From the NCBI GenBank assembly GCA_024741835.1, contig JAENRP010000543.1:1178-19532 (forward strand): a stretch of DNA of 18,355 nucleotides, read 5' to 3'. A program made the translations under genes and the position numbers. Source of the stretch: Diplocarpon mali (Eukaryota; Ascomycota; Leotiomycetes; Helotiales; Drepanopezizaceae). The notes beneath the pieces were generated by a model. The model saw only the letters and a list, made by a program, of their open reading frames with translations. It made no database searches and had not been told where the DNA came from. Below are positions 9,667-18,113 of the stretch, piece by piece (position 1 is the first letter of the stretch; every line of letters starts with the position of its first letter).

Positions 9667-11608
9667 AGTCCCTTTAAAGCAATATATCGAAAGACAACTA
9701 ACTTCATTTTCTACCTACTTATTAATATCTATTTTATCTTCTTTAATTAAATCAAAGGGGTAAGGACGAGTTCTTTTTAAAAGGCTATTTATAGTAGTAT
9801 TTTTCATTCTAGGAATATATTTAACTTTAAAGTCTATTAATCTTATTTAAGTAATCCATTTTATTAGCAAAGCTTTTAGTAGGTCGCTTATAGCTCTATT
9901 CAATTATTCTACTAGCACTTTGGCATTACTTTTAAAGATAAAGTAAGTGCTATAAAGGTCGCTTTTCATCTTTTTCATTGCTTTTAATGCACTTTAGCAT
10001 TCCTATTTAATAGTATTATACTTTATTTCTACTAGATTCTAAAGACCGCTTTTAAAGCGAGCTAGATATCTCTTCTATTAGTTATCAGCTTATTAAAGGA
10101 TAGTACCCTATTTAATTAAGCTTATGTCAACTATTAGTATAATTAGCCTAGCGTTAGCTTTATAGTCTATTTTAATTAGATATAGTACTTTAAGTAACGC
10201 TTGCTTTAATTGTTTTATCGCCTCTATTTAAGGTTCCTCCTATAGAAACTCAGCCCCTTTCTAAAATAAGGCATAAATAGGTACTGCCTTTTTAGCGAAA
10301 TCCTTAATCTAAATGCGATAGTATACTATAATGCTAATAAACGCGCGAGCTTCTACTATATTATTATACCTCTTTTATTTATCGATTTTAAGTACTTTAG
10401 CTATCTAAGGACTTCGGCTATTGGAATTAGTAATAAAACTAACAATTTCTATTAATAAAAGATAGTATTATAACTTCGGTTTAACTATTACTCTTACCCT
10501 TTCGAATTGTATAAGCACTTAGTCTAAGTTCTAAATATGTTCTTTTATAAATCGTTATATGCTAAGGAGAACTTCTTTATAGTTATAAAATAATCTTAAT
10601 CCTTTTACTCTTATATCATTTATATAAAGGAGCGTAATATTAGGTATATAATTTACTAATATCTTATAAATCACTTAAACAAATTGAGCGATTGAATTTA
10701 TAGCCCCTTAAGGTAATCTAATCATTTAAAGTAGCTTAAGAGGAGTTTGAATTACTATTATATCTTTCGATTTAATATTAAGAATAAATTGATTATATTT
10801 AAAGAAGAAGTTAATAAGAAAGCTATAGGTTAATCCTGCGAATTCATTTAAGAACTTATCTATATTCGAAGGAACGTTAGCATCCTTAATAATTACTTAA
10901 TTCATTTCTACTACTACTATTATCAATCTATAAGTTCCCTTCTCTTTCTTAGCAATTAAGAACCATTTGTTCTTATAAAGGCTATTATAGAATTTGAGAA
11001 CGCTTTACTTTAGTCTATCCTTTAGCATTTCGATTACCTTTTCTTAAAGAGCTTTAGGAACTTTAAATGTTTTCTTTTACTATACTTTATAAGGTATTAT
11101 CTTAATTTTAATATAAGGTATAACCTCTTTTTAAATCTAACTAAGTTCTATCTAGTCAAAAGCTAAGGTATCCTTTTAATTTATTAAGGTTTTATAAAGT
11201 AGTTCGCATTCTTACTCTATTAAGTTGTCTTTAATTTTTAGTATATTAAAACGCTCTTTCATTAGCTAATATCCGATAGGTTTATTAGAAAATTTACTTA
11301 TAATAAACTTATCGAATTTGCTACCTAGCTTTAAAGGTCGAAGCTTCTTATCTTATTTAAACCAATTATTTAATCCTTTAAACTTTAAGCTATTAGAGAT
11401 TCCCTAATCTATTAGTTATACTTTATCTGCCTTACTTTTATATATAGTTCGAATATTAGCTAGTACTATGCTTTTCTACTTCTTTCCTTTTTAATTTAAT
11501 CTTATAAAATGGTTCGAATTTTCCTTTTTAAAAATAAATAAAAAGATTTTTTAAGTTATTAATTTAAAGTATATAGATAGAAATATCGTTAGTAATTTTA
11601 TTATTTTT

Positions 11609-11633
11609 ACTCGCAGGTTTAGCTTATAAATGG
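11609..11633 (-). repeat. Palindromic element copy 11
   Basis: Contains actcgcaggtttagcttata. A minus-strand frame open through this stretch reads YKLNLRVK. It lies in the poorly conserved linker between protease and reverse transcriptase. Confidence 0.65.
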
Positions 11634-11744
11634 TTTTTAGGTTTTTTAAAATAATTGATAAATTATCGAATTTTATAAAACGAATTCTCTTCTTTACCTT
11701 ATTCTTCTTTTTTCTTAATTATTAATCTAATAAAACGCTAATTG

Positions 11745-11815
11745 TACTATTTTTCAAAATTCCAGATTTGACTCTTAAGCTAAGCTCGCAGGTTAAATTA
11801 CTATTTTTCAAAATT
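11745..11815. repeat. 17-bp direct repeat flanking a palindromic element
   Basis: The word tactatttttcaaaatt occurs perfectly at 11745-11761 and at 11799-11815, bracketing palindromic copy 12. The spacing is 54 bp, so the gain is in frame; the minus-strand peptides ILKNSN and ILKNST appear on the two sides. It may be a long target-site duplication or a local tandem duplication that includes the palindrome. Confidence 0.9.
11770..11796 (-). repeat. Palindromic element copy 12
   Basis: Contains gactcttaagctaagctcgc. One minus-strand frame encodes LTCELSLRVKS with no stop, flanked by ILKNS on both sides. It lies in the protease-RT linker. It is the only copy for which I see a long perfect flanking duplication. 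Confidence 0.8.
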
Positions 11816-13325
11816 AGCAAACTTACCTTCCTTTTACTATAACTCCTTACTAAGTGCCTTCTTTTACTAGCATTAAGCCTAGCCCTTATATTAGCTAATC
11901 GTTTCTTAAAACCTTATTTTAAAATTCGGTTATATCTCTTGCAATAACCATTTATCCTTTGAAAGATCGATTTGTATTCTAAAGATTAGCTTTTATAAGA
12001 CTATCTTTAAGATAGTTAAATATAAATTAAGATTTTAAAATAAAGGGCATTCTTAAAAGAATATTATTTAAAGAATTCTCTATTATTAGAAAGTTAGTAT
12101 AATTAATAATCTCTTTGACTTTAACCTTTACGTTTTTCACTTATCTATTAAAATTGTATTTCGATCTAGAGATAGTCGAATAAATAAGGAGTCGATTGCT
12201 AACGATTGTCAATCGAGCTATTTCTACTACTTTTCTAATTATTATATTAAATTTTAAACTATAATTAATTAGAGCCTTTGCTTTAATTAATTCTTTTATA
12301 AAATAAATAATAATAGGGCTTTTTATTATAACTGCTAAACAATTTCAATTGATATTCTAAAATATTAAAGCTATTACTATAATATTATAGTACCTTTAGG
12401 TTCTTTTGTCTTTTATAATCTAAAGGCATTTGATTAAGGTTAGGTATTTCTTAAAGTTCTTTTATATTATAATTTCTATTTCCTTATTATCATTTAAGTC
12501 TTTAAAAGTAATTAGGATATGTTTTCTTAATACTTTATTAAACTGTTTAATTAAACCAAATAGGTCTTTAAACGTAAGGTTTATTTGCTAAGCTATAACA
12601 TTTTCTATAGCTTTTTCTATTGCAATTGAACTAGCGTATTTATTAACGAATTTTTCCTATTTCAACATTTGTCTCTTTCGCTTAAGGTTAAGGGTCTATA
12701 TAATAACTTCAACTTCTTAATCTTTAAGCTTAAAGCTATCTTTATCTATTATATCTTTAATTAATTCGTCTACTATATTAGCTTTATCCTTATCTACTGC
12801 GGTTCTAGATTATTAAGTATCTTTTAGCGTTTAGATTCTATATTAAGATTCCTAAGTTATATGCGCTGATTTTTAGACTTTGGCTAGTTTTATTAATATT
12901 AAAAGAGTAGTAGATCTAGAAGGACGCTAAGTATTCTAAGGGTTCTTAGATACAAAAGCAGCATTTATATTAGTTGAAATATTATTATTAACTTATCTTA
13001 AGATAAAGATACCTTTAACTTTAATAGCTATCTAGTTTAGAGCTTAGTTAGTAAGCACTCCTTTAAGTAGATTATTAGCTAGACCTATATATACGTAAGT
13101 AGGAACTTTGGAGTTTATTTTAATAATGCGCTTTTGTTTAGGCAAATTCTTATCCTACTTTATACTATATATTATTATTTAAATAGTTTATAGCTAGGAA
13201 CGGTTTTAGTATTTCTTTATAGGAATAGCCTTTAGTCTAAGGTTATTAATATAAAGTATCTTAAACTTATTAATATATATAACTCCTATATTAATAAAAC
13301 GTTAGAATATAGCGCATTTATTATA

Positions 13326-13373
13326 ATACTTATATAAAAGGTAGTTAGGTTCTTTATTATTATAAAAGTTGCA
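13326..13373 (-). other. Gag CCHC zinc knuckle (mutated)
   Basis: On the minus strand this reads CNFYNNKEPNYLLYKY. The spacing C-x2-[C]-x6-[H]-x4-[C] is that of a retroviral-type knuckle if three Tyr codons are reversed by one transition each: TAT from TGT twice and TAC from CAC once. Each is the expected RIP change. Such knuckles bind the element RNA. It ends the gag part and shares its frame with pol. Confidence 0.75.
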
Positions 13374-13686
13374 GGTTAGTCTTCTTCTGTTGCCATTTCC
13401 TTAGTACCCTATAGCATTAATATTAATAAAGTGCTAGTTAAGATTAATTTCTCCTTCTTTAGCTAATTATTAAGTTCTTATATTAGCTGATTATTCCGAA
13501 TGATAAGAAGTAGGAGTTTGGTAATAGGAACTACTAGGTTGGCTTGCAATAGCTGAATTTTACTTATTATTAAATTAGGGAATATGCTGTTTTTCTTATA
13601 AAAGATCATTAATCTTAGTTTTTAAGCTTTAGATTTAGAGTTTTATAAATTAGGTCTTAAGTTCTTTAATTCTAAGATTGGATTTT

Positions 13687-13710
13687 ACTCTTAGGTTAGG
13701 ACCGCGAGTG
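13687..13710 (-). repeat. Palindromic element copy 13
   Basis: Contains actcttaggttaggaccgcg. In the gag frame it encodes FTRGPNLRVKSN with no stop, between the capsid-like region and the C-terminal Gln/Ser-rich linker. Confidence 0.82.
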
Positions 13711-14694
13711 AAAGGTATTATTACTAGATTCTTCTTTACCTCCTTTATAACTTCCAGAGCTTTTGAGTATTCTTAAACTAGGCTCTTAAGGTCTTTAGTA
13801 TAAGAGGGAATAAGGGCTTTTTCCTACTCTATAGCATTAATAGTTCTTTTATTAAGATCTGATTTTAAAGCAAAGGCTAAGAATTCCTTAAATAAGGTAA
13901 AAGTTATAAGATCTTGCTTATTAATCTTAAAATGCTTAATAATCTTATTTTTAAGGCTAGTAAGTAATCTAAGTAAGAAAAGGCGACCTCTTTCGACTTT
14001 ACTAAGTATTTTCTAGCCGATTAAGGTATTCGATACGCAAGTAAAGGTCTAATAGTAGTTCTTAAGTTCCTTAAGAGTATAAGTAATTAGAACAAATTCC
14101 TTTAAGAAAGCTAAGGTATTGCGAATCTGCTATCTATCAAATTCTTAGAATTCAGACTTAAGAGCCTTAATAAGGAGTTCTTATAAACTATAAGTTTTCT
14201 ATTTAAAGAGGGATTTGATAATATCTTTGCTTATATAGTTATAGTAGCAAGGAAGCTAAGAAATCATATCCTTTTATATAATACTAAAATCGTAATAAGT
14301 TTCCTTATATTACTTAAGGAAATCAGTAATATTAGCTCTTATAAAGTAAGGAGCCTTAGGAGAACTAAGAAGGGGAAAGTGACTAATAATAGCTTTAAAT
14401 GCAGCTATTATCGTTTTATATTAACTATCTAAGTTGATAGAATCTATAAAGGGCAAAGGAGAAGCTTTAATATTATAAGATTAGTTGCTAAGAGAAGTAC
14501 TTCGAAATTCAAAAGGGCTTAAAGAATATTTAGAATCCGAGTTAATCTTAAAGTGACTTAAACAAGTTTGAAAAGATTTAAATAAAGGGTTAGTGAAAAG
14601 TTCAAAATTGTTATTATTTTTAATATTTTTAAATATTAATATTAAAAAAGTAGGTAGCTATCTTAAGTTATTTAAAGACGTCTTTTTATCCTCT

Positions 14695-14719
14695 TACTCG
14701 TAGGCTAGGCCTAAGAGTA
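14695..14719 (-). repeat. Palindromic element copy 14
   Basis: Contains actcgtaggctaggcctaag. The gag frame reads ILLLGLAYE through it, a phase different from the usual peptide. It separates the N-terminal segment of Gag from the Asn-rich lead into the capsid-like region. Confidence 0.75.
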
Positions 14720-15120
14720 GAATTCCGAATTCTATTAAAAGTTTAATCTGCGTTTACTAAGAGATTCTAAGTAAATGCTAAATAGCTAATAAAAGTATTG
14801 CAACTAATTATAATAAGATAAGGTTTATTTAATTAAGGACTAATTTCTAAAATAAGATTTGTATATAAGATTCTTCTTAGCCTTTAGGCTAATTCTTATT
14901 AGTTCTTAGAATAAAGGGGTCTTTAAAGATAATTCTAAGGCAAGTTTTAAAGTTCTATTAAACTAAAGCAGTTGAATTATCAAATTCGGATTTCTAAGGA
15001 AATTAAGGATACACTTCTAGCTAAAGCTTACGCTTAGTATTACTCAAATACTCGAAACTACTATTATTTAAGGTTGCTATTATAGGGTTTATTAAACTTT
15101 TTATACTAGAAAGCCGAAAA

Positions 15121-15400
15121 TTCCGAGAATCTTAAAGTTAAGGAGAAAAATAGGGGTTTTTCAAAGCAAAGCCGAAAAGGGAAAATCTAAGGTTATTAAT
15201 AAGAGCTAAATGAAAATAACAGTTCTAAGTAATTAAGCGATTAAGGATAAGGTTTTTTTTTTTTTAAAGTTAATCAAAATGCTATAAGTGTTTCAAAGAG
15301 GTTTTTCAAAAGGCCGGTCTCTTATCTATAAACCAAAAGATCAATAAGGTCGTATAAGGACGGAAATCTTAAGAAATCGGTCCCTGCGTAAGTCACTAAT
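15121..15400. other. Gypsy 5' leader or LTR region, no gene seen
   Basis: Upstream (minus-strand sense) of gag. It has a run of 13 T at 15253-15265 and scattered CpG. It should hold the 5' untranslated part of the Gypsy element and perhaps its 5' LTR, but no TG...CA border or matching 3' LTR was recognised. The border with the tandem repeat cluster is at about 15395-15401. Confidence 0.4.
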
Positions 15401-15660
15401 ATAAAACAAAAGGGAGATAACATAAGGATAGGCCTAAGGGAAGACTTAAAAACAAAAGGAGGAAGCACTATAAGCGGGCTCTCTTTGACAAAGTGTTAGG
15501 AATAAGTCCTAAGTATAGGGTATATTCGGTACTATAGCGCTGCGCGCTATCTCTATATACAGAAGATGGCCCTTTTATCCTCCTACCGTCCTGCGCCGAT
15601 TATATGATATATATCACGAGACCTATCCATCTCAGGTCTCTATACTATTTAAGTCAATTA
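15401..15660 (+). repeat. Tandem unit 1, conserved block
   Basis: Starts ataaaacaaaagggagataa. The block matches 16652-16940 and 17591-17880 with shared words ggcctaagggaagac and gaagcactataagcgggct. It encodes the basic N-terminus of the pseudogene below. The stretch 15490-15650 keeps many CA, TG and CpG dinucleotides (e.g. cctgcgccgatta, shared with unit 3), so it is less mutated than its surroundings. Confidence 0.88.
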
Positions 15661-16661
15661 TAAAGACTAAGCCTTAAGCTCCCTTTATATAAGAGCTTAA
15701 GGAACTAGAAACGGCCAACCTTTATATAGTATATGCGAGGTATTATAAAGAGTATATAGCCACTTTAGCCAAATAGATTTACGCTTGCTTTCCCTTAGAA
15801 GATCTGTTGAAAGCTTCCACTTTATAAGCCTCTTTTAAGGATATTAAAGACGAATACGAAATCCTAATAAAAGAGTACCTTATGTATAAGGAGACTTAAA
15901 AGACCTAACGCAAATACTATAATCTATTATTAAAATAGGTCTTTAAAGCCGTCGATAGAATGCTTTTAGCTTTTGCAATAGCTTAAGCTTAAATCTAAGC
16001 TAAGAAGCTCTCTTCCTTAATACCTAATAAAGATACTCCTATAAGTAGAACTACTACTAACTACCTATATACTAATTTGGTAAATTAGCAACTCTTACTC
16101 TAAGGCTTAGTATCTATTTTAAAGTATAATATTGCGCTTTTTAATAAGGCTATTTAATCTTAAATAAGGCTCTAATACTAAAACGTACTACGCTAAGGCA
16201 AGACTAAGAGAACTAACACTTAGTAGTAGATCTATGGATGGTAAGAGGCGTACCGCTTAATAGAATAATATAGTCTTTCTAAGACTAAAGGGAGACTAGG
16301 AATAACCGATTTTTAAGACTCAATTGTAGTAAAAATCAATTCGAGCTAGGCGACCTACTTAAAAGAGGAAATAATCACTAATAAGTAGATAGGAACTTTA
16401 TATAAGTACGACCTAATATAGCTAAGCCGCGCCTTAGCAAGTATTAAATCTAATAGAGCGATTAATAATAAAGGGCTAGTAGTTTTTACTACTCAAGAGT
16501 CTCTTTTAAATGCCGAAACCCCTTCTTAAGCTTTAGTAAGTAGTTCTTAAAGTCGCTTTATAAGCTTTAGAAGGGAGATCAGGCCTAAGTGCTCTTATAA
16601 AGGCTCTATTAAGTACTATTAAAAGCCCTAGGACTTTTGGAAACTGTTATTATAAAACTGA
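15401..16661 (+). pseudogene. Pseudogene with basic, possibly MADS-like N-terminus
   Basis: Two linked plus-strand frames. The first (about 15401-15566) encodes a very basic segment, RPKGRLKNKRRKHYKRALF, followed by DKVLGISPKYRVYSVL. After one frame change near 15566 the second frame runs from RWPFYPPTVLRR to TGA at 16659-16661, broken only by Gln-type TAA/TAG. The K/R-rich helix, the KRALFDK motif and a later WPxxPP remind me of short fungal MADS-like proteins; this is a weak recollection. The 3' part is helical (ELKELETANLYI, YKEYIATLA) and ends with KCSYKGSIKYY then DFWKL, perhaps a decayed Cys/His knuckle, which would instead suit a gag-like protein. The start is unclear: an ATA at 15660 fits a mutated ATG only if the two frames are separate genes. 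The TGA overlaps the beginning of tandem unit 2. Confidence 0.5.
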
Positions 16662-16940
16662 GGGGAGATAATATAAGAATAGGCCTAAGGGAAGACCTAA
16701 AAACAAAAGGAGGAAGCACCATAAGCGGGCTCTTTAAAGATAAAGAATTAAGACAATTTACTAATTAAAGGTAGAATAGGTAGTTAGCATTACGCGCTAT
16801 CTTTAAGTATAATAGTAGTCCTATTTATATCCCCTTTTTAATCCTTAGCTAATTATATAACTTATATTATAAGATCCTTTACTTTTAAGTCTTTATATAT
16901 ATCTTAATTAACTTAAGTAGTAGTCTTTACTACTTTTAGC
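16652..16940 (+). repeat. Tandem unit 2, conserved block
   Basis: Begins ataaaactgaggggagataa, 1,251 bp after unit 1. The first ~80 bp match units 1 and 3 closely (RPKGRPKNKRRKHHKRAL); the next part is more degraded. From about 16860 to 16940 it matches unit 3 again, including tctttatatatatctta and the hairpin below. The coding part is broken by many stops. Confidence 0.85.
16916..16934. repeat. Hairpin AGTAGTA/TACTACT in tandem unit 2
   Basis: agtagtagtctttactact is a 7-bp inverted repeat around a short loop. The same structure is at 17854-17872 in unit 3, with one base different in the loop. It is absent from unit 1 as far as I can see. Confidence 0.7.
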
Positions 16941-17065
16941 GAAGAATATAAGCCTTTTATAGGTTAGGAATACTAATCCCTATTTGTAAAAATAATAAGT
17001 GTAAGTAGGGTTAATATTTAAAGTCGTAGAGATAGGGAAGAGGAGAGAAGGTTTTTTTTTTTTTT

Positions 17066-17091
17066 AACTTATAGGTTAGGCTTGCGAGTGG
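17066..17091 (-). repeat. Palindromic element copy 15, abutting a T14 run
   Basis: Contains aacttataggttaggcttgc. The usual peptide phase on the minus strand reads TRKPNL-stop-VK. The element starts directly after fourteen T residues. It is outside any recognised coding region. Confidence 0.75.
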
Positions 17092-17187
17092 ATTTTTAAA
17101 AAAATAAGTAAAGGGAGAGGAAGGGAGAGAGAGGTGAGATAGTAAACGAATAAAAAGAAATAAAAACTTTTCCTCCTTTAATAACGC

Positions 17188-17214
17188 AACTCTTAAGCTA
17201 AGCTTATAAGTTAA
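17188..17214 (-). repeat. Palindromic element copy 16
   Basis: Contains aactcttaagctaagcttat. On the minus strand it reads LTYKLSLRVA, in the usual phase. It lies about 100 bp from copy 15 in the same orientation. Confidence 0.75.
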
Positions 17215-17590
17215 AAGCTCGAAATTAATAAAGCTATTAAATCGCAATTTAAAGAAAAATCAAAGACAATTTAAATAATATTAAATATATATACCTTAAT
17301 TAATTTAAGAGGCAGCCTTACTAAAGAGAAGAAAATTCAAGCTTTATATAAAATTAAACTAATAATTTAAGAATTTCTTTAAAACGCTTATATACGATTT
17401 TCATACCTTTTAAAAGTGGTAACTCGCTAATTTAACTTAAGAGAAGCTAGATTTAGGTATTTAGGATTCGCGTATTAGTTTTTACCTTTTAAAGCCTTTT
17501 TATTGCTAAACTAAGGTATATAATAAGTTTCTTAAAAAAGGCCCTTAATTAAGGTTTCTAAACGTTAGATATAGAGTTTGGAAAACTAAT

Positions 17591-17880
17591 ATAAAACTGA
17601 GGGGAGACAACACAAGAATAGGCCTAAGGGAAGACCTAAAAACAAGAAGAGGAAGCACTACAAGCGGGCTCTCTTAGATAAGGTATTAGAAATAAGTCCT
17701 AAGTATAGGGTGTATTCAATACTATGGCGATGCGCGCCGTCTCTATATATAGAAGATGGCCCTTTTATCCTCCTACTATCCTGCGCCGATTATATAATAT
17801 ATATTATAAGACCTTATTTATTTCAAGTCTTTATATATATCTTAAATAATAAAAGTAGTAGCCTTTACTACTATTAATAA
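17591..17880 (+). repeat. Tandem unit 3, conserved block
   Basis: Begins ataaaactgaggggagacaa, 939 bp after unit 2. It is the best match to unit 1 over ~220 bp. Its plus-strand frame from RPKGRPKNKKRKHYKRALL through DKVLEISPKYRVYSIL to LYIEDGPFILL is open without a stop, so this N-terminal segment is better preserved than in unit 2. Downstream of about 17880 no continuing protein frame could be established. Confidence 0.87.
17854..17872. repeat. Hairpin AGTAGTA/TACTACT in tandem unit 3
   Basis: agtagtagcctttactact matches the hairpin of unit 2 at 16916-16934 except for one loop base. Confidence 0.7.
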
Positions 17881-18036
17881 GGAATATAGAATAACTTAAG
17901 TTAAAGCGATAGCATATTAATCATTTATTAGCAAACCTTAAATGCAAGCAAGTTAATATATTAAAAGGCCTAAACTAGGGCTATATTATTATTAAAGGTA
18001 AAGAAAAAAAAGAAGATTTTTTTTATATGCGCTTTT

Positions 18037-18063
18037 CACCTACAAGCTAGGCCTAGGAATTAG
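18037..18063. repeat. Palindromic element copy 17
   Basis: Contains acaagctaggcctaggaatt, with the CTAGGCCTAG core seen in copies 1 and 2. It lies in the spacer about 50 bp beyond the C-terminal end of the right-hand A-type gene copy and close to a short T run (18018-18024). No coding frame is claimed. Confidence 0.65.
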
Positions 18064-18113
18064 AGAATGAAACTAGCAAAATAAATAAGCATTATAAAAT
18101 CTTAAAAAGAAAT

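Larger units (their letters stand above)
9124..13325 (-). pseudogene. pol: Gypsy pol: protease, RT, RNase H, integrase N-terminus
   Basis: Minus-strand frame with Gln-type stops. Retropepsin: the active-site triplet lies at 12258-12266 and reads NYS, which fits a mutated DCG or similar, followed by FNII. Reverse transcriptase: about 11090-10590, with IAKKEKGTYRLI, LPQGAINSIAQF and the catalytic box YIND at 10615-10626 (from YxDD, Asp to Asn), then IRVKG. RT connection: VEARAFISI, YYRI and KDFAKKAVPIY at about 10350-10250. RNase H: about 10180-9870, with IVDIS, KQEC and SNAK (Asp to Asn). Integrase zinc finger: 9440-9246, with a CIFYQKRK-like Cys pair. The integrase core begins with GLFYKISLNVIR, its first Asp also changed to Asn. 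Together these would copy RNA to DNA and integrate it; the mutated catalytic residues show that it is dead. Confidence 0.88.
13374..15120 (-). pseudogene. gag: Gypsy gag, RIP-degraded
   Basis: A single minus-strand frame of about 580 codons with Gln-type stops. The N-terminal part starts near SSIKSLINPIIATL at about 15110; no ATG could be fixed. The central part has the fungal Gypsy Gag pattern: FIRANITDFLKQYKETY at about 14340-14290, DMISQLPCYYNYIS at about 14270-14230, and QELLIKALKSEFQEFDR at about 14185-14130. Then comes a helical Lys/Leu-rich stretch and a Gln/Ser-rich linker leading into the CCHC knuckle. Gag would form the virus-like particle that packages element RNA. It runs into pol in the same frame as far as I can read, so a fused Gag-Pol is likely. 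Two palindromic inserts interrupt linkers without breaking the frame. Confidence 0.8.
7700..15240 (-). mobile_element. Ty3/Gypsy LTR retrotransposon, degenerate, minus strand
   Basis: Read on the minus strand, the domain order is gag, CCHC knuckle, retropepsin, reverse transcriptase, RNase H, integrase. RT and RNase H preceding integrase is the Ty3/Gypsy order. The internal frame is readable over most of its length with Gln-type stops, and catalytic Asp codons are changed to Asn. The element is split by a solo LTR at 8672-9118. Neither LTR was identified with confidence, so both outer borders are approximate. It lies between pseudogene B and a tandem repeat cluster, all in a zone of similar mutation. 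Short palindromic elements occur at 7763, 9641, 11609, 11770, 13687 and 14695. Confidence 0.85.
16941..17590. other. Degraded 3' part of tandem unit 2, no gene supported
   Basis: No reading frame can be defended. The stretch contains a run of 14 T at 17052-17065, two palindromic elements, and an AG-rich patch (17105-17140). The 78-codon open frame on the minus strand (17011-17247) mostly reads through the two palindromes and low-complexity sequence, so I do not call it. Around 17570-17600, tttggaaa followed by ataaaactgagg matches the end of the first unit, consistent with head-to-tail duplication. Confidence 0.5.

Noticed and set aside
352..14719. The dispersed palindromes as transcription terminators, REP elements or a CRISPR array.
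   Set aside because: The spacing is irregular, many lie inside reading frames in frame, there are no regular spacers, and the genome looks fungal.
7400..15400. An LTR pair for the Gypsy element in 7400-7700 and 15120-15400.
   Set aside because: Only short words match by eye; no TG...CA borders or target duplication could be defined.
15401..16940. Tandem units 1 and 2 as the two LTRs of one short retrotransposon (tgttaggaataagtcc at 15497 resembles an LTR start).
   Set aside because: The word lies inside a frame conserved between units 1 and 3, and unit 3 has tattagaaataag there. No matching CA ends or target duplication were found, and a third unit follows head to tail.
17011..17247. 78-codon minus-strand open frame as a gene.
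   Set aside because: Most of it is two palindromic elements, a T/A run and AG-rich simple sequence; no independent coding evidence.
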